Shown here one piece after another: positions 26,675-36,742 of a DNA stretch of 64,000 bases (positions within the stretch are counted from its first letter, which is position 1; every line of letters starts with the position of its first letter). Source of the DNA: Candidatus Methylopumilus sp. Its GTDB lineage: Bacteria; Pseudomonadota; Gammaproteobacteria; Burkholderiales; Methylophilaceae. The position numbers and the translations under genes were made by a program. The stretch is from NCBI GenBank assembly GCA_024640945.1, contig JAHEEA010000001.1, forward strand, positions 247,092-311,091. Reading direction: 5' to 3'. Below the pieces are notes generated by a model. That model made no database searches, had not been told where the DNA came from, and saw nothing but the letters and a program-made list of their open reading frames with translations.

Positions 26675-28191
26675 TTATTTTTTCCAACATGCCATATCGC
26701 CCAGTCACCAACTTCTTTTTCAACAATAAAATCAACATTGTTGAATTCAAACTCCGCTTTCTTTTTTGCTACCAAACGAAAATCTTGATCTGAATCAGCC
26801 ATCATTTGGATTTGCTTATTAGTTAAAGGCTTAACGTCTCTTTCAGAATAGAAAGACACCGCCCCATTACCGGGACTTAATTGATAAACATGATCATCAA
26901 CCTGAGTCGAAATCATCAACTCTTTTATATCTGATTTCCCAAGATCATTTGTGACATATTGCTCTGAGAACAGATAAATAAAAGTCATCACGACCCCTGC
27001 ATACAAGACTGGCTGGTTAAAACACTCTTCAATCTTTAATATTTTCATTAAGAAAACAGGCGCTACACACAATAAAATCCAGGTGAGAATATTGGGCAAT
27101 TCAAATATACGATGAGTTCCATGCCTATAAGCAACAACAGCAATCAAAACAATGCTACTTAAAAATAATGTTAGAAAAAACAGACGATTAATTTTATAAA
27201 AAACACCAGTAGCATGTTCTAGGTAATAACTTAAAACAATAACAATAGGTGGCAAGAGCAAAAGTGCATACTGAGTCTGTTTATTAACAGTAAAGGTAAG
27301 CAATGTAAAAACAACTACAAGCCAAATTAATGCAAAGGAGATAATTTTAGGAAAACTTTGATTATTTTTATACCAGATAGCAGCCGGCACAGCTAACAAA
27401 CTCCAAGGAGCAAAAAAATCAACGAAATGAATTAAATACCAATAGATAGGTTGTTTATGGTTACCAGTGACGAACGTTTCATCAACCTGTCTGGAAAAAA
27501 AACCTTGCGCAATATCTGGCATATTAATAAATATCCAAACGTACCAAGCAAATGCACTAAAAAGAAAAATAGCAATGCCAATTGGATTCAGCAAAGATTT
27601 ACAACGGGCAATCTTCTTCATAAGCAATGAATATATAACGATTGTTAATAGTGGGATAGCTATTCCCGCAGGCCCTTTCGTTAAAAATCCCAAGCCAAGC
27701 GATAACATAAGAGTCCAAAGATATAGACGCCTAGGAGCCTCAATAAAATAAAAGCCCGAAAAACTAGCCAAACAAATAAAGAAAGCTAGAGTTGTATCAG
27801 CCTCAGCACTTCTAAAATAACGCATCCCAATAAAAGTACTCATTAACAGTATCACTGCGTTCACAGCAGCCTTAATATTAACCTCACGCTTTAACCAAAT
27901 AAATAACAACAAAGCTGTCATCAGAGAAAAGACTAAAGATGGGATGCGAGCCGAAAACTCATTGACGCTAAAAATTTTAAAACTAAGAGAGGTTGTCCAA
28001 TACGTTAAAGGCGGCTTCTGCAATCTAAGTTCACCATTATAATGAGGAATAATCCACTCCTCATTTACAACCATTTCTCTTGCGGTCTCAGCAATTCTGG
28101 CTTCTTGAATTTTATCAATTGCACGCACAGAAGAGCCGAATAGCAAACCGGTCAATATAAAACTTAGCATTACAACCCAAACTTTTATCAA
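26671..28191 (-). CDS. Second GT39/ArnT-like sugar transferase
   Basis: This 506-residue membrane protein has about eleven helices. The N-terminal loop carries IQEARIAETAREM and LRLQKPPLTYW, the acceptor/donor motifs of ArnT-type enzymes. It is a paralogue of the 17531..18955 protein but sits in the LPS kinase/carbamoyltransferase operon and has no dedicated GT2 partner beside it. It may share the polyprenyl-phosphate sugar made at 19345..20073. It is AT-rich. A divergent 81-base gap (28192..28272) separates it from the acyltransferase gene and should hold both promoters. Confidence 0.8.
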   Translation of the reverse strand: MIKVWVVMLSFILTGLLFGSSVRAIDKIQEARIAETAREMVVNEEWIIPHYNGELRLQKPPLTYWTTSLSFKIFSVNEFSARIPSLVFSLMTALLLFIWLKREVNIKAAVNAVILLMSTFIGMRYFRSAEADTTLAFFICLASFSGFYFIEAPRRLYLWTLMLSLGLGFLTKGPAGIAIPLLTIVIYSLLMKKIARCKSLLNPIGIAIFLFSAFAWYVWIFINMPDIAQGFFSRQVDETFVTGNHKQPIYWYLIHFVDFFAPWSLLAVPAAIWYKNNQSFPKIISFALIWLVVVFTLLTFTVNKQTQYALLLLPPIVIVLSYYLEHATGVFYKINRLFFLTLFLSSIVLIAVVAYRHGTHRIFELPNILTWILLCVAPVFLMKILKIEECFNQPVLYAGVVMTFIYLFSEQYVTNDLGKSDIKELMISTQVDDHVYQLSPGNGAVSFYSERDVKPLTNKQIQMMADSDQDFRLVAKKKAEFEFNNVDFIVEKEVGDWAIWHVGKNK

Positions 28192-28272
28192 AAAGACCTC
28201 TCTTACATTCCAAAAAAATAATAAGACCCATTATATCAGCCCACTTCACAGTCAAGTGATTGATCAAGAGCT

Positions 28273-29154
28273 ATGATATTATCGAGGTTGATGCTTAAAT
28301 TTTTAATAAAACCTTTATCCTTTCTGCCACTACCTACGATTCATCGCCTAGGAAGCTTGCTTGGTCTATTGATGTATTTTCTAATGCGTAATTCACGCAA
28401 AATCATAAAAGAAAATCTCAACCAATCTAACCTAATTAAAAATAATGACGATCTTCAAAAAATTATAAAAAAAAATATGCAGGAGAATGGGAAAGCTATA
28501 TTAGAAAGTTTAGCTATCTGGCAGAAAGATAATTATGAAATTTTACAATGGATTAAAGTATGCACTAATTGGTCATCAATCGAAAAATCTATAACTCAAA
28601 AAAAAGGGATAATTTTCTTAACACCACACATGGGATGTTTTGAGATCACATCTATTTTTTATGGATCTCATTATCCGATCACAGTTCTTTTCCGCCAACC
28701 CAAAATTAAATGGCTTAGTTCAATTATTATGAGAGGCAGAACTCACAGCAAAGTAAAACTTGCACCCGCAAATACAGAAGGTGTTAGAAAATTACTTAAA
28801 GCCCTAAAGCGTGGTGAAGCAATAGGAGTATTGCCAGACCAAATACCGGGCAAGGGAGAAGGTGAATGGGCGCCATTTTTTGAAAAGCAAGCTTACACTA
28901 TGACCCTGGTTAGCAAGTTAGCAGAAAAGACAGGAGCTACAGTGATCATGGCTTTTGGCGAGCGTTTACCAAATGGTGAAGGATTCAATATCCACTTAAC
29001 AGTACTTGCAGATGGGGCTATTGTAACCCCTGCGCTTTTAAATAAAGCCATTGAGACTCAAATTGCTCAGCAACCGACGCAATACTTATGGAGCTACCCT
29101 CGCTACAAAGTCAGAGGGCGATTGCTAAAAAAACAATCGCTAAAACACGATTAA
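28273..29154 (+). CDS. LpxL/HtrB-family lipid A acyltransferase
   Basis: This 293-residue protein has an N-terminal membrane anchor (about 10-35), the acyltransferase H-x4-E motif as PHMGCFEITS, and PDQIPGKGEGEWAPFF, typical of the LpxL/LpxM/HtrB family. These enzymes add secondary acyl chains to lipid A at the inner membrane. It is the only plus-strand gene in a minus-strand LPS block. The last 4 bases overlap the stop of the convergent WaaP-like gene. The acyl specificity cannot be told. Confidence 0.85.
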   Translation: MILSRLMLKFLIKPLSFLPLPTIHRLGSLLGLLMYFLMRNSRKIIKENLNQSNLIKNNDDLQKIIKKNMQENGKAILESLAIWQKDNYEILQWIKVCTNWSSIEKSITQKKGIIFLTPHMGCFEITSIFYGSHYPITVLFRQPKIKWLSSIIMRGRTHSKVKLAPANTEGVRKLLKALKRGEAIGVLPDQIPGKGEGEWAPFFEKQAYTMTLVSKLAEKTGATVIMAFGERLPNGEGFNIHLTVLADGAIVTPALLNKAIETQIAQQPTQYLWSYPRYKVRGRLLKKQSLKHD

Positions 29155-29972
29155 GGCTCAAGCGCTGATTTTTCAACTTGCAGTCGTTTTTGAAATTTAG
29201 CGCTATTGAATTTCGCATACAGCTTATCCGCTCTCCGCTGAACATCGCTCCAAAACTTAACTGGCAAGTCATGACAATAATTTTTTTTAAACAACTCAAT
29301 ATCTTCAGGGCTCAAAGCAACATCAATCGCTGAAAAATACAAAGCAGCGATATCTTTCATAGTACCTTTTCCACCAACAGATTGATTCATCAGCATGCGA
29401 TGTAAATCAATCAGATAAAGCTTAATCTCACCTTTTTCCAACAAATCCACATCTAAACACAAATGGCATAGATAAAAGTCCCGATGAATTAAGCCTGCTT
29501 GGTGGAGTTTCTTGGCAAGTGTCGCAACAGCAATAACAATCTGCTGCCTCAACTTATTGTTTGGCGGATGCTCTTTCCAATCTCGACGAAAGTCTTCAAG
29601 CGAAACAATATTACCTAAATCACGTGTTATTAAAAAAGACTGCTTACTCGCAGGATTAAGGCCATATTCACCAAATGCAACCAGTGGCGTTGTAGCAATA
29701 CCAATTTGATCTAGCGCCTCTATAGCTTCTTTTTCGGTCTTGGCACTAATGATTGGTTTTCTAAATACGATTAGATTTTTTAAAATCTCTGCCCAGCCAA
29801 CACCGAAATGTTGTTTAATAAAAAAACTGTCGCTCGCTGTTTTAAATTGAATCGTTTTACGACCTTTGACATTACGAAATGGCTTGCCTTTGATTGACAT
29901 GAGTTGATCGAAATTGCATTTTGAAAAATACTTCTGGCCAAGCTCGGAAAAATATAAATGTGCTTTAGGCAT
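29151..29972 (-). CDS. LPS core heptose(I) kinase WaaP/RfaP-like
   Basis: From ATG 29972 this is a 273-residue protein. The WaaP features are the GVGWAEILKNL block followed by PIISAKTEKEAIEAL, the catalytic LIHRDFYLCHLCLD (HRD plus C-H) and LYLIDLHRM, the metal-binding I-D-L-H-R of WaaP. WaaP phosphorylates O-4 of the first core heptose, needed for outer-membrane integrity. The ATG overlaps the waaG stop by 8 bases, so the two are coupled. The frame also opens at 30002, inside waaG, but the extra RKRKKR stretch is not family-like. Confidence 0.88.
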   Translation of the reverse strand: MPKAHLYFSELGQKYFSKCNFDQLMSIKGKPFRNVKGRKTIQFKTASDSFFIKQHFGVGWAEILKNLIVFRKPIISAKTEKEAIEALDQIGIATTPLVAFGEYGLNPASKQSFLITRDLGNIVSLEDFRRDWKEHPPNNKLRQQIVIAVATLAKKLHQAGLIHRDFYLCHLCLDVDLLEKGEIKLYLIDLHRMLMNQSVGGKGTMKDIAALYFSAIDVALSPEDIELFKKNYCHDLPVKFWSDVQRRADKLYAKFNSAKFQKRLQVEKSALEP

Positions 29973-31122
29973 GATGCGTTTTTTTCTTTTGCGCGAGATC
30001 AATCAATACATTAGCCTCAGCGCTGCCATCGTTATCCGACATGATTTTCTGCACATAACGAATTCCGTTTTTAGCAAACTTCTCTAAATCCTCGCTAAGT
30101 AACATACACTTTAAAAGCTGATTTAATTTTTCTTGCTGATATGGTGAGGTTACAATTAGTCCAGCATTCGCATCTCTAATGTGATGCGCATATCCGCAAG
30201 TTTCCGTTACTAATGCGGGTAAGCCACAAGCCAAAGCCTCTAACAATACCAAGCCAGTGTTTTCTCGATACGCAGGATGAATATATATATCTGCGCCTTG
30301 CATCAATTTAGGAATATCTAGTCGCCCTTTTGAAATAATAACATTATCAAGCACGCCAAGTTTTTTGGCGATTTTCAACATGGGCTCTGGTTTATCTTGC
30401 CCAACCGCCACTAGCTTTACTCTGGGTTTTTGCGCATCAGGTAATGCTGCAATCGCCCGTATGGCCCGATCTAAGCCTTTCGTAAAGAAACCTGAGCCAA
30501 CTAACAAAAATACAAAATCATTCTGCTTAAAGCCAAAAGCTTCGCGAAGATAATTCCGCATTTCTGACTTTTCGCCCAATTCAAAACGCTCACGAGATAA
30601 AAATGGTGGGATGTAATGAAAACGCTGATCTGGGGTTTGATACCATTTTTGGAAGTCTAATTTCTCTTTTTTAGATAAGAGCAATACATGAGTCCTAGAG
30701 TCTTTATGAAAAATAGCTTTTTCACATTGGGCAAACCATCTAAAACGCGATGTTAATCGATATAAAAAGCTTCTCTGAACATGCGCACGTTCAATAAAAC
30801 AAGGATCAGCACCAAAATAAGCATCTAACCATGTGGCTCGATTAAACCCTAAGATGTAATCAAAAGCTTGATCTGTCACTTTTAGCTTATCTATATAAGC
30901 TTTTGTGCTCGCCAAAAAATTCTGATATCGCCTAAAGTTAAACCAACCTAGTGCTGGAAGAATGGTCACCGTTAAGCCTGGTTCATTTTGTTCACCTTGC
31001 CAAGAAATCGCAAACACCTCAACACGATGACCTTGTTTAATGAGTTCGCGGGCAATACGCAACATATCTCTTTGCATACCACCATAGGGAAAGTACTTAA
31101 AAATAATAAAAGCAAATTTCAA
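29965..31122 (-). CDS. waaG: LPS core glucosyltransferase WaaG-like (GT4)
   Basis: This 385-residue GT-B protein begins MKFAFIIFKYFPYGGMQRDMLRIA, which is the WaaG start pattern (K-Y-F-P-x-G-G-x-Q-R-D). The C-terminal donor domain has FTKGLDRAIRAIAAL and the E-x7-E-like HPAYRENTGLVLLEALACGLP. WaaG adds the first outer-core hexose, usually glucose, to heptose II. It is divergent from waaC (50-base gap) and translationally coupled to the waaP-like gene, an arrangement reminiscent of the pseudomonad core locus. Confidence 0.88.
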   Translation of the reverse strand: MKFAFIIFKYFPYGGMQRDMLRIARELIKQGHRVEVFAISWQGEQNEPGLTVTILPALGWFNFRRYQNFLASTKAYIDKLKVTDQAFDYILGFNRATWLDAYFGADPCFIERAHVQRSFLYRLTSRFRWFAQCEKAIFHKDSRTHVLLLSKKEKLDFQKWYQTPDQRFHYIPPFLSRERFELGEKSEMRNYLREAFGFKQNDFVFLLVGSGFFTKGLDRAIRAIAALPDAQKPRVKLVAVGQDKPEPMLKIAKKLGVLDNVIISKGRLDIPKLMQGADIYIHPAYRENTGLVLLEALACGLPALVTETCGYAHHIRDANAGLIVTSPYQQEKLNQLLKCMLLSEDLEKFAKNGIRYVQKIMSDNDGSAEANVLIDLAQKKKTHHA

Positions 31123-31172
31123 AATAGCATCTTAAACGTGACAAAGCTAAATTGTATGCGAAAATTGCGCCT

Positions 31173-32132
31173 ATGCTGAAATTGCTTATCGTTAAAACTT
31201 CTTCACTCGGTGACGTCATTCATAATCTTCCGGTTATTCATGACCTTCGAACCCATTATCCAGATATCAAAATTGATTGGATTGTGGAAGAGAGTTTTGC
31301 TGACATCCCCCGATTACATCCGAATGTTAATAAAGTCATCACAGTGGCCGTAAGGCGTTGGCGCAAAAACCTATTAAGTAAAAAAACATGGCAAGAAATT
31401 TTTGCCTTCAGACGAAGCATATGCCAAGAACAATATGACCTTGTTTTAGACACGCAAGGCTTACTCAAAAGCGGGCTAATCGCATCAATGAGCCGAGGCG
31501 AGAAACATGGCTATGACAAAAACTCGATCCGAGAACCCCTGGCTAGTCTTTTTTATGATTTACGGCACTCGGTTTCGCGCAAGCTACACGCCGTGAGTCG
31601 CAATCGTTATTTAGCAGCCGCAAGCCTAGACTATCAATCACCGAGTGATATTCCAGAGTACGGCATTAAAGCCTTAAAAACCCCAGCCATTAAGCTGACC
31701 CAAGCTTATGTGATTGGACTCCATGGCACCAGTCGAGACAGTAAACTATGGCCCACCGAACATTGGATTGCCTTAGGACAAGCGCTTGCCAAGCAAAAAA
31801 TGCATCTGGTTTTACCTTGGGCTAGCGAAGCTGAGTATCAACGAGCCATGACTATCGCCAACACTCTAAACAATGCAACCGTGCTTCCCAAGCTCTCTAT
31901 TGGTGAATTGGCGGGTGTGATCAGTGATGCAAAATATGCGATTGGCGTAGATACGGGCTTATCTCACCTAGCTGTCGCCTTGGGTGTACCAACCATTGCG
32001 ATTTACACGGACACTGACCCCGCTCTCACTGGCGTACTCGCAGGAAAAAATGCGCCAGCCATTAATTTAGGCAACAAGAATCAAATCCCTAGTGTTCAAG
32101 ACGTATTAACAGCACTCCAATCTTTTTTGTAA
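31173..32132 (+). CDS. waaC: ADP-heptose:LPS heptosyltransferase I
   Basis: This GT9 protein is 319 residues from ATG 31173 and begins MLKLLIVKTSSLGDVIHNLPV, the WaaC pattern. It then has DWIVEESFADIPRLHP and VDTGLSHLAVALGVPTIAIYTDTDP for donor binding. It adds the first heptose to Kdo2-lipid A. An ATG at 31152 is in frame, but the seven added residues lack family support. grpE follows 80 bases downstream under its own sigma32-type promoter. Confidence 0.92.
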   Translation: MLKLLIVKTSSLGDVIHNLPVIHDLRTHYPDIKIDWIVEESFADIPRLHPNVNKVITVAVRRWRKNLLSKKTWQEIFAFRRSICQEQYDLVLDTQGLLKSGLIASMSRGEKHGYDKNSIREPLASLFYDLRHSVSRKLHAVSRNRYLAAASLDYQSPSDIPEYGIKALKTPAIKLTQAYVIGLHGTSRDSKLWPTEHWIALGQALAKQKMHLVLPWASEAEYQRAMTIANTLNNATVLPKLSIGELAGVISDAKYAIGVDTGLSHLAVALGVPTIAIYTDTDPALTGVLAGKNAPAINLGNKNQIPSVQDVLTALQSFL

Positions 32133-32150
32133 AAAAAATTCATTTCAGGG

Positions 32151-32178
32151 CTTGAAATCGCAAAGCCTATCCCCACAT
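32151..32178 (+). promoter_or_regulatory. sigma32-type heat-shock promoter of grpE
   Basis: CTTGAAA at 32151..32157, a 13-base spacer, and CCCCACAT at 32171..32178 closely match the RpoH consensus CTTGAAA-N11..16-CCCCATNT. Transcription would begin about 32185, right at the GTG 32189, which argues that translation starts at the downstream ATG 32213. Confidence 0.9.
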
Positions 32179-32212
32179 TGGTTGCAGTGTGATTAATGAA
32201 CCGGGGAAATAC

Positions 32213-32749
32213 ATGCAAGAAAATCAACAAGATCAACAGCCTGAAGAGATTCAAGCGTCAGAAAATCAACAAGCTGAAGTTGATCAAGCACAAACACCAG
32301 AACAACGTATCACAGAGCTAGAAGGGCAGTTAGAAGAACAAAAAGCTGCTGTGCTCTATGTAAAAGCTGAAGGTGAAAATATTCGCCGCCGTACCATCGA
32401 AGATATTGATAAAGCACGTAAATTTGCATTGGAAAAATTTTCTGGGGAATTACTCGCAGTCAAAGATAGTTTGGATGCTGCATTAAATGTAGCTAATGCA
32501 ACAGTTGAAAGCTATAAAGACGGCGTTGAATTGACGGCAAAGCAGTTACTTGGCGTATTTGAAAAATTCAATATCGCTGAAGTTAATCCAGTAGGCGAAA
32601 AATTCGACCCTAATAAACATCAAGCCATTAGTGCAATTGAAGCAGAAGGCGAACCAAACATGGTACATAGCGTTTTACAAAAAGGTTACACCCTTAATGA
32701 GCGCGTACTACGTCCAGCATTGGTCATGGTCGTTAAAGCAAAAGAATAA
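32213..32749 (+). CDS. grpE: Nucleotide exchange factor GrpE
   Basis: This 178-residue protein has an acidic, glutamine-rich N-terminal tail, a long helix (about 30-85) containing [11 protein letters not shown], and a C-terminal beta domain with FDPNKHQAI and [20 protein letters not shown]. It releases ADP from DnaK. I chose ATG 32213, preceded by GGGGA about 8 bases upstream. The frame also opens at GTG 32189, but this coincides with the predicted sigma32 transcription start, leaving no leader. dnaK follows under a second heat-shock promoter. Confidence 0.92.
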   Translation: MQENQQDQQPEEIQASENQQAEVDQAQTPEQRITELEGQLEEQKAAVLYVKAEGENIRRRTIEDIDKARKFALEKFSGELLAVKDSLDAALNVANATVESYKDGVELTAKQLLGVFEKFNIAEVNPVGEKFDPNKHQAISAIEAEGEPNMVHSVLQKGYTLNERVLRPALVMVVKAKE

Positions 32750-32761
32750 ATACAGTTGGGG

Positions 32762-32789
32762 CTTGAACGATTAAAAATCGTCCCCATTA
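32762..32789 (+). promoter_or_regulatory. sigma32-type heat-shock promoter of dnaK
   Basis: CTTGAAC at 32762..32768, a 13-base spacer and CCCCATTA at 32782..32789 fit the RpoH consensus almost perfectly. No CIRCE repeat is present in the 93-base grpE-dnaK gap, so dnaK looks sigma32-driven rather than HrcA-repressed. Confidence 0.9.
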
Positions 32790-32842
32790 ACAAAACATCG
32801 GATTTTTGAATTAAACATTAATTTATTAAAGAGGAATATCTC

Positions 32843-34765
32843 ATGGGTAAAATTATCGGTATTGACTTAGGCACCACCAACTCTTGCGTTGCTGTAATGG
32901 AAGGCGGCAAACCACGCGTAATTGAAAATGCTGAAGGCGGCCGCACTACACCATCTATCATCGCTTACCAGGATGACGGCGAAATCTTAACTGGCGCGCC
33001 AGCTAAGCGCCAAGCTGTTACCAACCCTAAAAACACATTGTTCGCTGTGAAGCGTTTAATCGGTCGTCGTTTTGATGAAAAAGAAGTTCAAAAAGACATC
33101 AACCTAATGCCTTACACGATTGCTAAGGCTGACAACGGCGATGCATGGGTAGAAGTGCGTGGCAACAAAATGGCACCACCACAAATCTCTGCGGAAGTTT
33201 TGCGCAAGATGAAAAAAACCGCGGAAGATTACCTTGGCGAAGAAGTCACAGAAGCTGTGATTACAGTACCTGCTTACTTCAACGACAGCCAACGTCAAGC
33301 AACTAAAGATGCTGGCCGTATCGCTGGTTTGGAAGTGAAACGTATCATCAACGAACCAACTGCAGCGGCATTGGCATTCGGCTTAGATAAACAAGAAGGC
33401 GATCGTAAGATTGCAGTTTATGACTTGGGTGGCGGTACATTTGACGTTTCAATTATTGAGATTTCAAGCATTGATGGCGAACATCAATTCGAAGTACTTT
33501 CAACCAACGGTGACACTTTCCTTGGCGGTGAAGACTTTGACAATCGCATGATTGATTTCTTGGCTGATGAATTCAAAAAAGAAAATGGCCTTGATTTACG
33601 TAACGACTTGCTTGCTAAACAACGCCTAAAAGAAGCGGCTGAAAAAGCGAAGATTGAATTATCTTCAGCGCAACAAACTGAAGTTAACTTGCCTTACATC
33701 ACTGCAGACGCATCAGGCCCTAAACATTTGGTTGTGAAAATTACACGTACTAAATTTGAATCTTTAGTTGAAGATTTGATTGAACGCACCATTGCACCAT
33801 GCCGCACAGCATTGAAAGATGCTGGCGTAAGCATCGATGAAATTGGTGATGTAATTTTGGTGGGCGGTCAAAGCCGTATGCCAAAAGTACAAGAAAAAGT
33901 AAAAGAGATTTTCGGCAAAGAAGCACGTAAAGACGTAAACCCTGACGAAGCTGTGGCTGTTGGCGCAGCAATTCAAGGCGGCGTGCTACAAGGCGATGTA
34001 AAAGACGTGTTGTTGCTAGACGTATCTCCATTGTCACTAGGCATTGAAACAATGGGCGGTGTAATGACCAAGCTCATTAAAAAGAATACAACGATTCCAA
34101 CCAAGGCATCACAAGTGTTCTCAACGGCTGAAGACAACCAAAATGCTGTCACCATTCAAGTGTTGCAAGGTGAACGCGAAATGGCTGCCGGCAATAAGAG
34201 CTTAGGTCAATTCAACTTAAGCGACATTCCTCCAGCGCCACGTGGCATGCCACAAATTGAAGTGACTTTTGATATTGATGCCAACGGTATCTTGCATGTT
34301 TCTGCAAAAGATAAAGCAACTGGCAAAGAGAACAAAATCACGATTAAGGCAAACTCAGGCTTGTCTGAAGAAGAAATTAAACGCATGGAAGAAGATGCAG
34401 CTGCCCATGCTGACGAAGACAAAGCATTACGCGAACTGGTTGATGCACGTAACGTTGCAGATGGCATGATTCATAGCGTGAAGAAATCACTGACTGAGCA
34501 TGGCGATAAACTAGAAGCTGATGAAAAAGAGAAAATTGAAGCCGCAATCAAAGACGTTGAAGACGTATTGAAAGAAGGCGACAAAGAAACGATTGAAGCA
34601 AAAACCAATGCTTTAATGGAAGCTTCTCAAAAACTAGGCGAAAAAGTTTATGCTGAACAACAAGCAGCACAAGCTACTGGTGAAGCGCAGCCTCAAGGTG
34701 AAAAAACTGTAGACGCAGAAGTCGTGGATGCAGAATTTGAAGAAGTAAAATCTGATAAGAAATAA
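32843..34765 (+). CDS. dnaK: Molecular chaperone DnaK (Hsp70)
   Basis: This 640-residue protein has normal length. The nucleotide-binding domain (about 1-385) starts [20 protein letters not shown] and contains [28 protein letters not shown] and [10 protein letters not shown]. The substrate-binding domain follows, with [17 protein letters not shown], then the helical lid and an acidic tail ending [12 protein letters not shown]. It is the ATP-driven chaperone working with DnaJ and GrpE. The start is preceded by a strong AAAGAGGA ribosome-binding site. A hairpin terminator follows the gene. Confidence 0.98.
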   Translation: MGKIIGIDLGTTNSCVAVMEGGKPRVIENAEGGRTTPSIIAYQDDGEILTGAPAKRQAVTNPKNTLFAVKRLIGRRFDEKEVQKDINLMPYTIAKADNGDAWVEVRGNKMAPPQISAEVLRKMKKTAEDYLGEEVTEAVITVPAYFNDSQRQATKDAGRIAGLEVKRIINEPTAAALAFGLDKQEGDRKIAVYDLGGGTFDVSIIEISSIDGEHQFEVLSTNGDTFLGGEDFDNRMIDFLADEFKKENGLDLRNDLLAKQRLKEAAEKAKIELSSAQQTEVNLPYITADASGPKHLVVKITRTKFESLVEDLIERTIAPCRTALKDAGVSIDEIGDVILVGGQSRMPKVQEKVKEIFGKEARKDVNPDEAVAVGAAIQGGVLQGDVKDVLLLDVSPLSLGIETMGGVMTKLIKKNTTIPTKASQVFSTAEDNQNAVTIQVLQGEREMAAGNKSLGQFNLSDIPPAPRGMPQIEVTFDIDANGILHVSAKDKATGKENKITIKANSGLSEEEIKRMEEDAAAHADEDKALRELVDARNVADGMIHSVKKSLTEHGDKLEADEKEKIEAAIKDVEDVLKEGDKETIEAKTNALMEASQKLGEKVYAEQQAAQATGEAQPQGEKTVDAEVVDAEFEEVKSDKK

Positions 34766-34785
34766 TGTTTCTTAATCAGTAAAGA

Positions 34786-34823
34786 AAAGCACACCTTAGC
34801 GAAAATCTAGGTGTGCTTTCTTG
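34786..34823 (+). terminator. Intrinsic terminator or attenuator between dnaK and dnaJ
   Basis: AAAGCACACCT (34786..34796) pairs with AGGTGTGCTTT (34809..34819) around a 12-base loop and is followed by a short T-containing tract. It probably lowers readthrough into dnaJ, which has no obvious sigma32 promoter of its own in the remaining gap. Confidence 0.75.
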
Positions 34824-34856
34824 CATTTTTAGCTCAAAACATAAAGCGATAATTAA

Positions 34857-35978
34857 ATGGCAAAACGTGATTATTACGAAATCTTAGGCGTCAATCGTGA
34901 TGCCTCAGAAGAAGAAATTAAGAAATCTTATCGCAAGCTTGCGATGAAGTATCACCCTGACCGCAATCCAGATAATCCAAAGGCAGAGGAAAGCTTTAAA
35001 GAAGCAAAAGAAGCTTACGAGATGCTCTCTGACGCACAAAAACGTGCAGCCTATGACCAATACGGCCATGCCGGCGTAGATCCAAGTGCAGGCCCTGGTC
35101 CTGGCGGTGCTGGCTTTGGCAACTTCAGTGATGCTTTTGGTGATATTTTTGGTGACATCTTTGGCGGTGGTGGCGGTGGTCGCCGTTCAAATGTTTACCG
35201 TGGTGCCGACTTACGCTACAACATGGAAATCTCACTGGAAGAAGCAGCACGTGGCACAGAAACCAAGATTCGCATCCCAGTGATGTCTAGTTGTGAAACC
35301 TGCCATGGCTCAGGTGCACGCCCAGGTACATCTCCTGTGACATGTACAACCTGTAATGGGCATGGACAAGTGCGTATGCAACAAGGCTTCTTCTCAGTTC
35401 AGCAGACTTGTCCTAAATGTCATGGCGGCGGCCAAATGGTCAAAGACCCTTGCCCAACCTGCCATGGTGATGGCCGTGTAAAACAACATAAAACACTCTC
35501 AGTCAAAATTCCAGCCGGTGTGGATGAAGGTGATCGCATTCGTTTATCAGGCGAAGGTGAAGCTGGTGTTAACGGTGGACCAACCGGAGACTTGTACGTA
35601 GTTGTTCATTTAAAAGAACATGACATTTTCCAACGTGAAGGCGGTAACTTACATTGTGAAATGCCAATCAGCTTTACTGTTGCAGCACTTGGTGGCGAGA
35701 TTGAGATCCCAACGCTAGACGGTCATGCCAAGATGAAAATCCCAGCAGAAACGCAAACTGGCGCAACTTTCCGTCTACGCGGCAAAGGGATTAAACCCCT
35801 ACGCAGCAACGAGCATGGCGATTTAATGTGCCACGTTGTGGTTGAAACACCAGTAAAACTCAATGAAAAGCAACGTGAGTTATTACGTGAACTGGAAGAG
35901 ATTAATCAAAAGGATTCCGGCAAACATAGTCCACGTGCGAAAGGCTTTTTAGATAAAGTAAAAGACTTTTTCGAGTAA
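34857..35978 (+). CDS. dnaJ: Co-chaperone DnaJ (Hsp40)
   Basis: This 373-residue type I DnaJ has a J domain (about 1-70) with the HPD motif in [11 protein letters not shown], a Gly/Phe-rich linker (about 75-115) and a zinc region with four C-x-x-C-x-G-x-G repeats: [24 protein letters not shown] and [10 protein letters not shown]-terminal substrate-binding domain follows. It stimulates DnaK ATPase activity and delivers clients. It lies 91 bases downstream of dnaK, separated by a hairpin. Confidence 0.97.
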   Translation: MAKRDYYEILGVNRDASEEEIKKSYRKLAMKYHPDRNPDNPKAEESFKEAKEAYEMLSDAQKRAAYDQYGHAGVDPSAGPGPGGAGFGNFSDAFGDIFGDIFGGGGGGRRSNVYRGADLRYNMEISLEEAARGTETKIRIPVMSSCETCHGSGARPGTSPVTCTTCNGHGQVRMQQGFFSVQQTCPKCHGGGQMVKDPCPTCHGDGRVKQHKTLSVKIPAGVDEGDRIRLSGEGEAGVNGGPTGDLYVVVHLKEHDIFQREGGNLHCEMPISFTVAALGGEIEIPTLDGHAKMKIPAETQTGATFRLRGKGIKPLRSNEHGDLMCHVVVETPVKLNEKQRELLRELEEINQKDSGKHSPRAKGFLDKVKDFFE

Positions 35979-36002
35979 TCGTTTTCATTTGAAAATAGTA
36001 AT

Positions 36003-36033
36003 AAAAAAGCCCAGAGGTTTTCTGGGCTTTTTT
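36003..36033. terminator. Bidirectional terminator between dnaJ and gloA
   Basis: A 13-base perfect stem, AAAAAAGCCCAGA (36003..36015) with TCTGGGCTTTTTT (36021..36033) around a 5-base loop, has A and T runs on both sides. It can therefore end transcription from dnaJ (plus) and from gloA (minus). Confidence 0.92.
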
Positions 36034-36053
36034 ATTCATTGAAGATTAAAGAC

Positions 36054-36443
36054 TTAAAACGTTCCCTTTTGAATAAACTCGACTTTATAGCCATCTGGGT
36101 CTTCAACAAAGGCAATCACTGTCGTGCCATGCATCATGGGGCCAGCCTCACGCACAACTTTACCGCCTGCTTTTTTCACTTGCTCGCAAGTTGCATAAGC
36201 ATCATCCACTTCAATCGCCACATGGCCATAAGCCTTACCCATGTCATAGCTTTCCACGCCATAGTTATAGGTGAGCTCTAAAACCGTATGATCTTTTTCG
36301 TCCCCATAGCCCACAAAAGCCAATGTGAATTGGCCATCTGGAAAGTCATGTTGACGCAAGACTTTCATACCTAAAATTTCGGTGTAAAACTTAATCGATT
36401 TTTCTAAATTACCTACACGTAACATCGTATGCAGCATACGCAT
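36054..36443 (-). CDS. gloA: Lactoylglutathione lyase (glyoxalase I)
   Basis: This 129-residue glyoxalase/bleomycin-fold protein converts the methylglyoxal-glutathione hemithioacetal to lactoylglutathione. Metal ligands are recognisable: His5 in MLHTML, Glu in VLELTYN, His in GHVAIEV and Glu in YKVEFIQ. Length and motifs match the Ni2+-type bacterial GloA. It converges on dnaJ and lies 24 bases after the ferredoxin gene on the minus strand. Confidence 0.95.
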   Translation of the reverse strand: MRMLHTMLRVGNLEKSIKFYTEILGMKVLRQHDFPDGQFTLAFVGYGDEKDHTVLELTYNYGVESYDMGKAYGHVAIEVDDAYATCEQVKKAGGKVVREAGPMMHGTTVIAFVEDPDGYKVEFIQKGTF

Positions 36444-36467
36444 GATGATTCCCTTTCAAAATAAATA

Positions 36468-36728
<261 letters not shown>

Positions 36729-36742
36729 TTAATACTTTCCAC

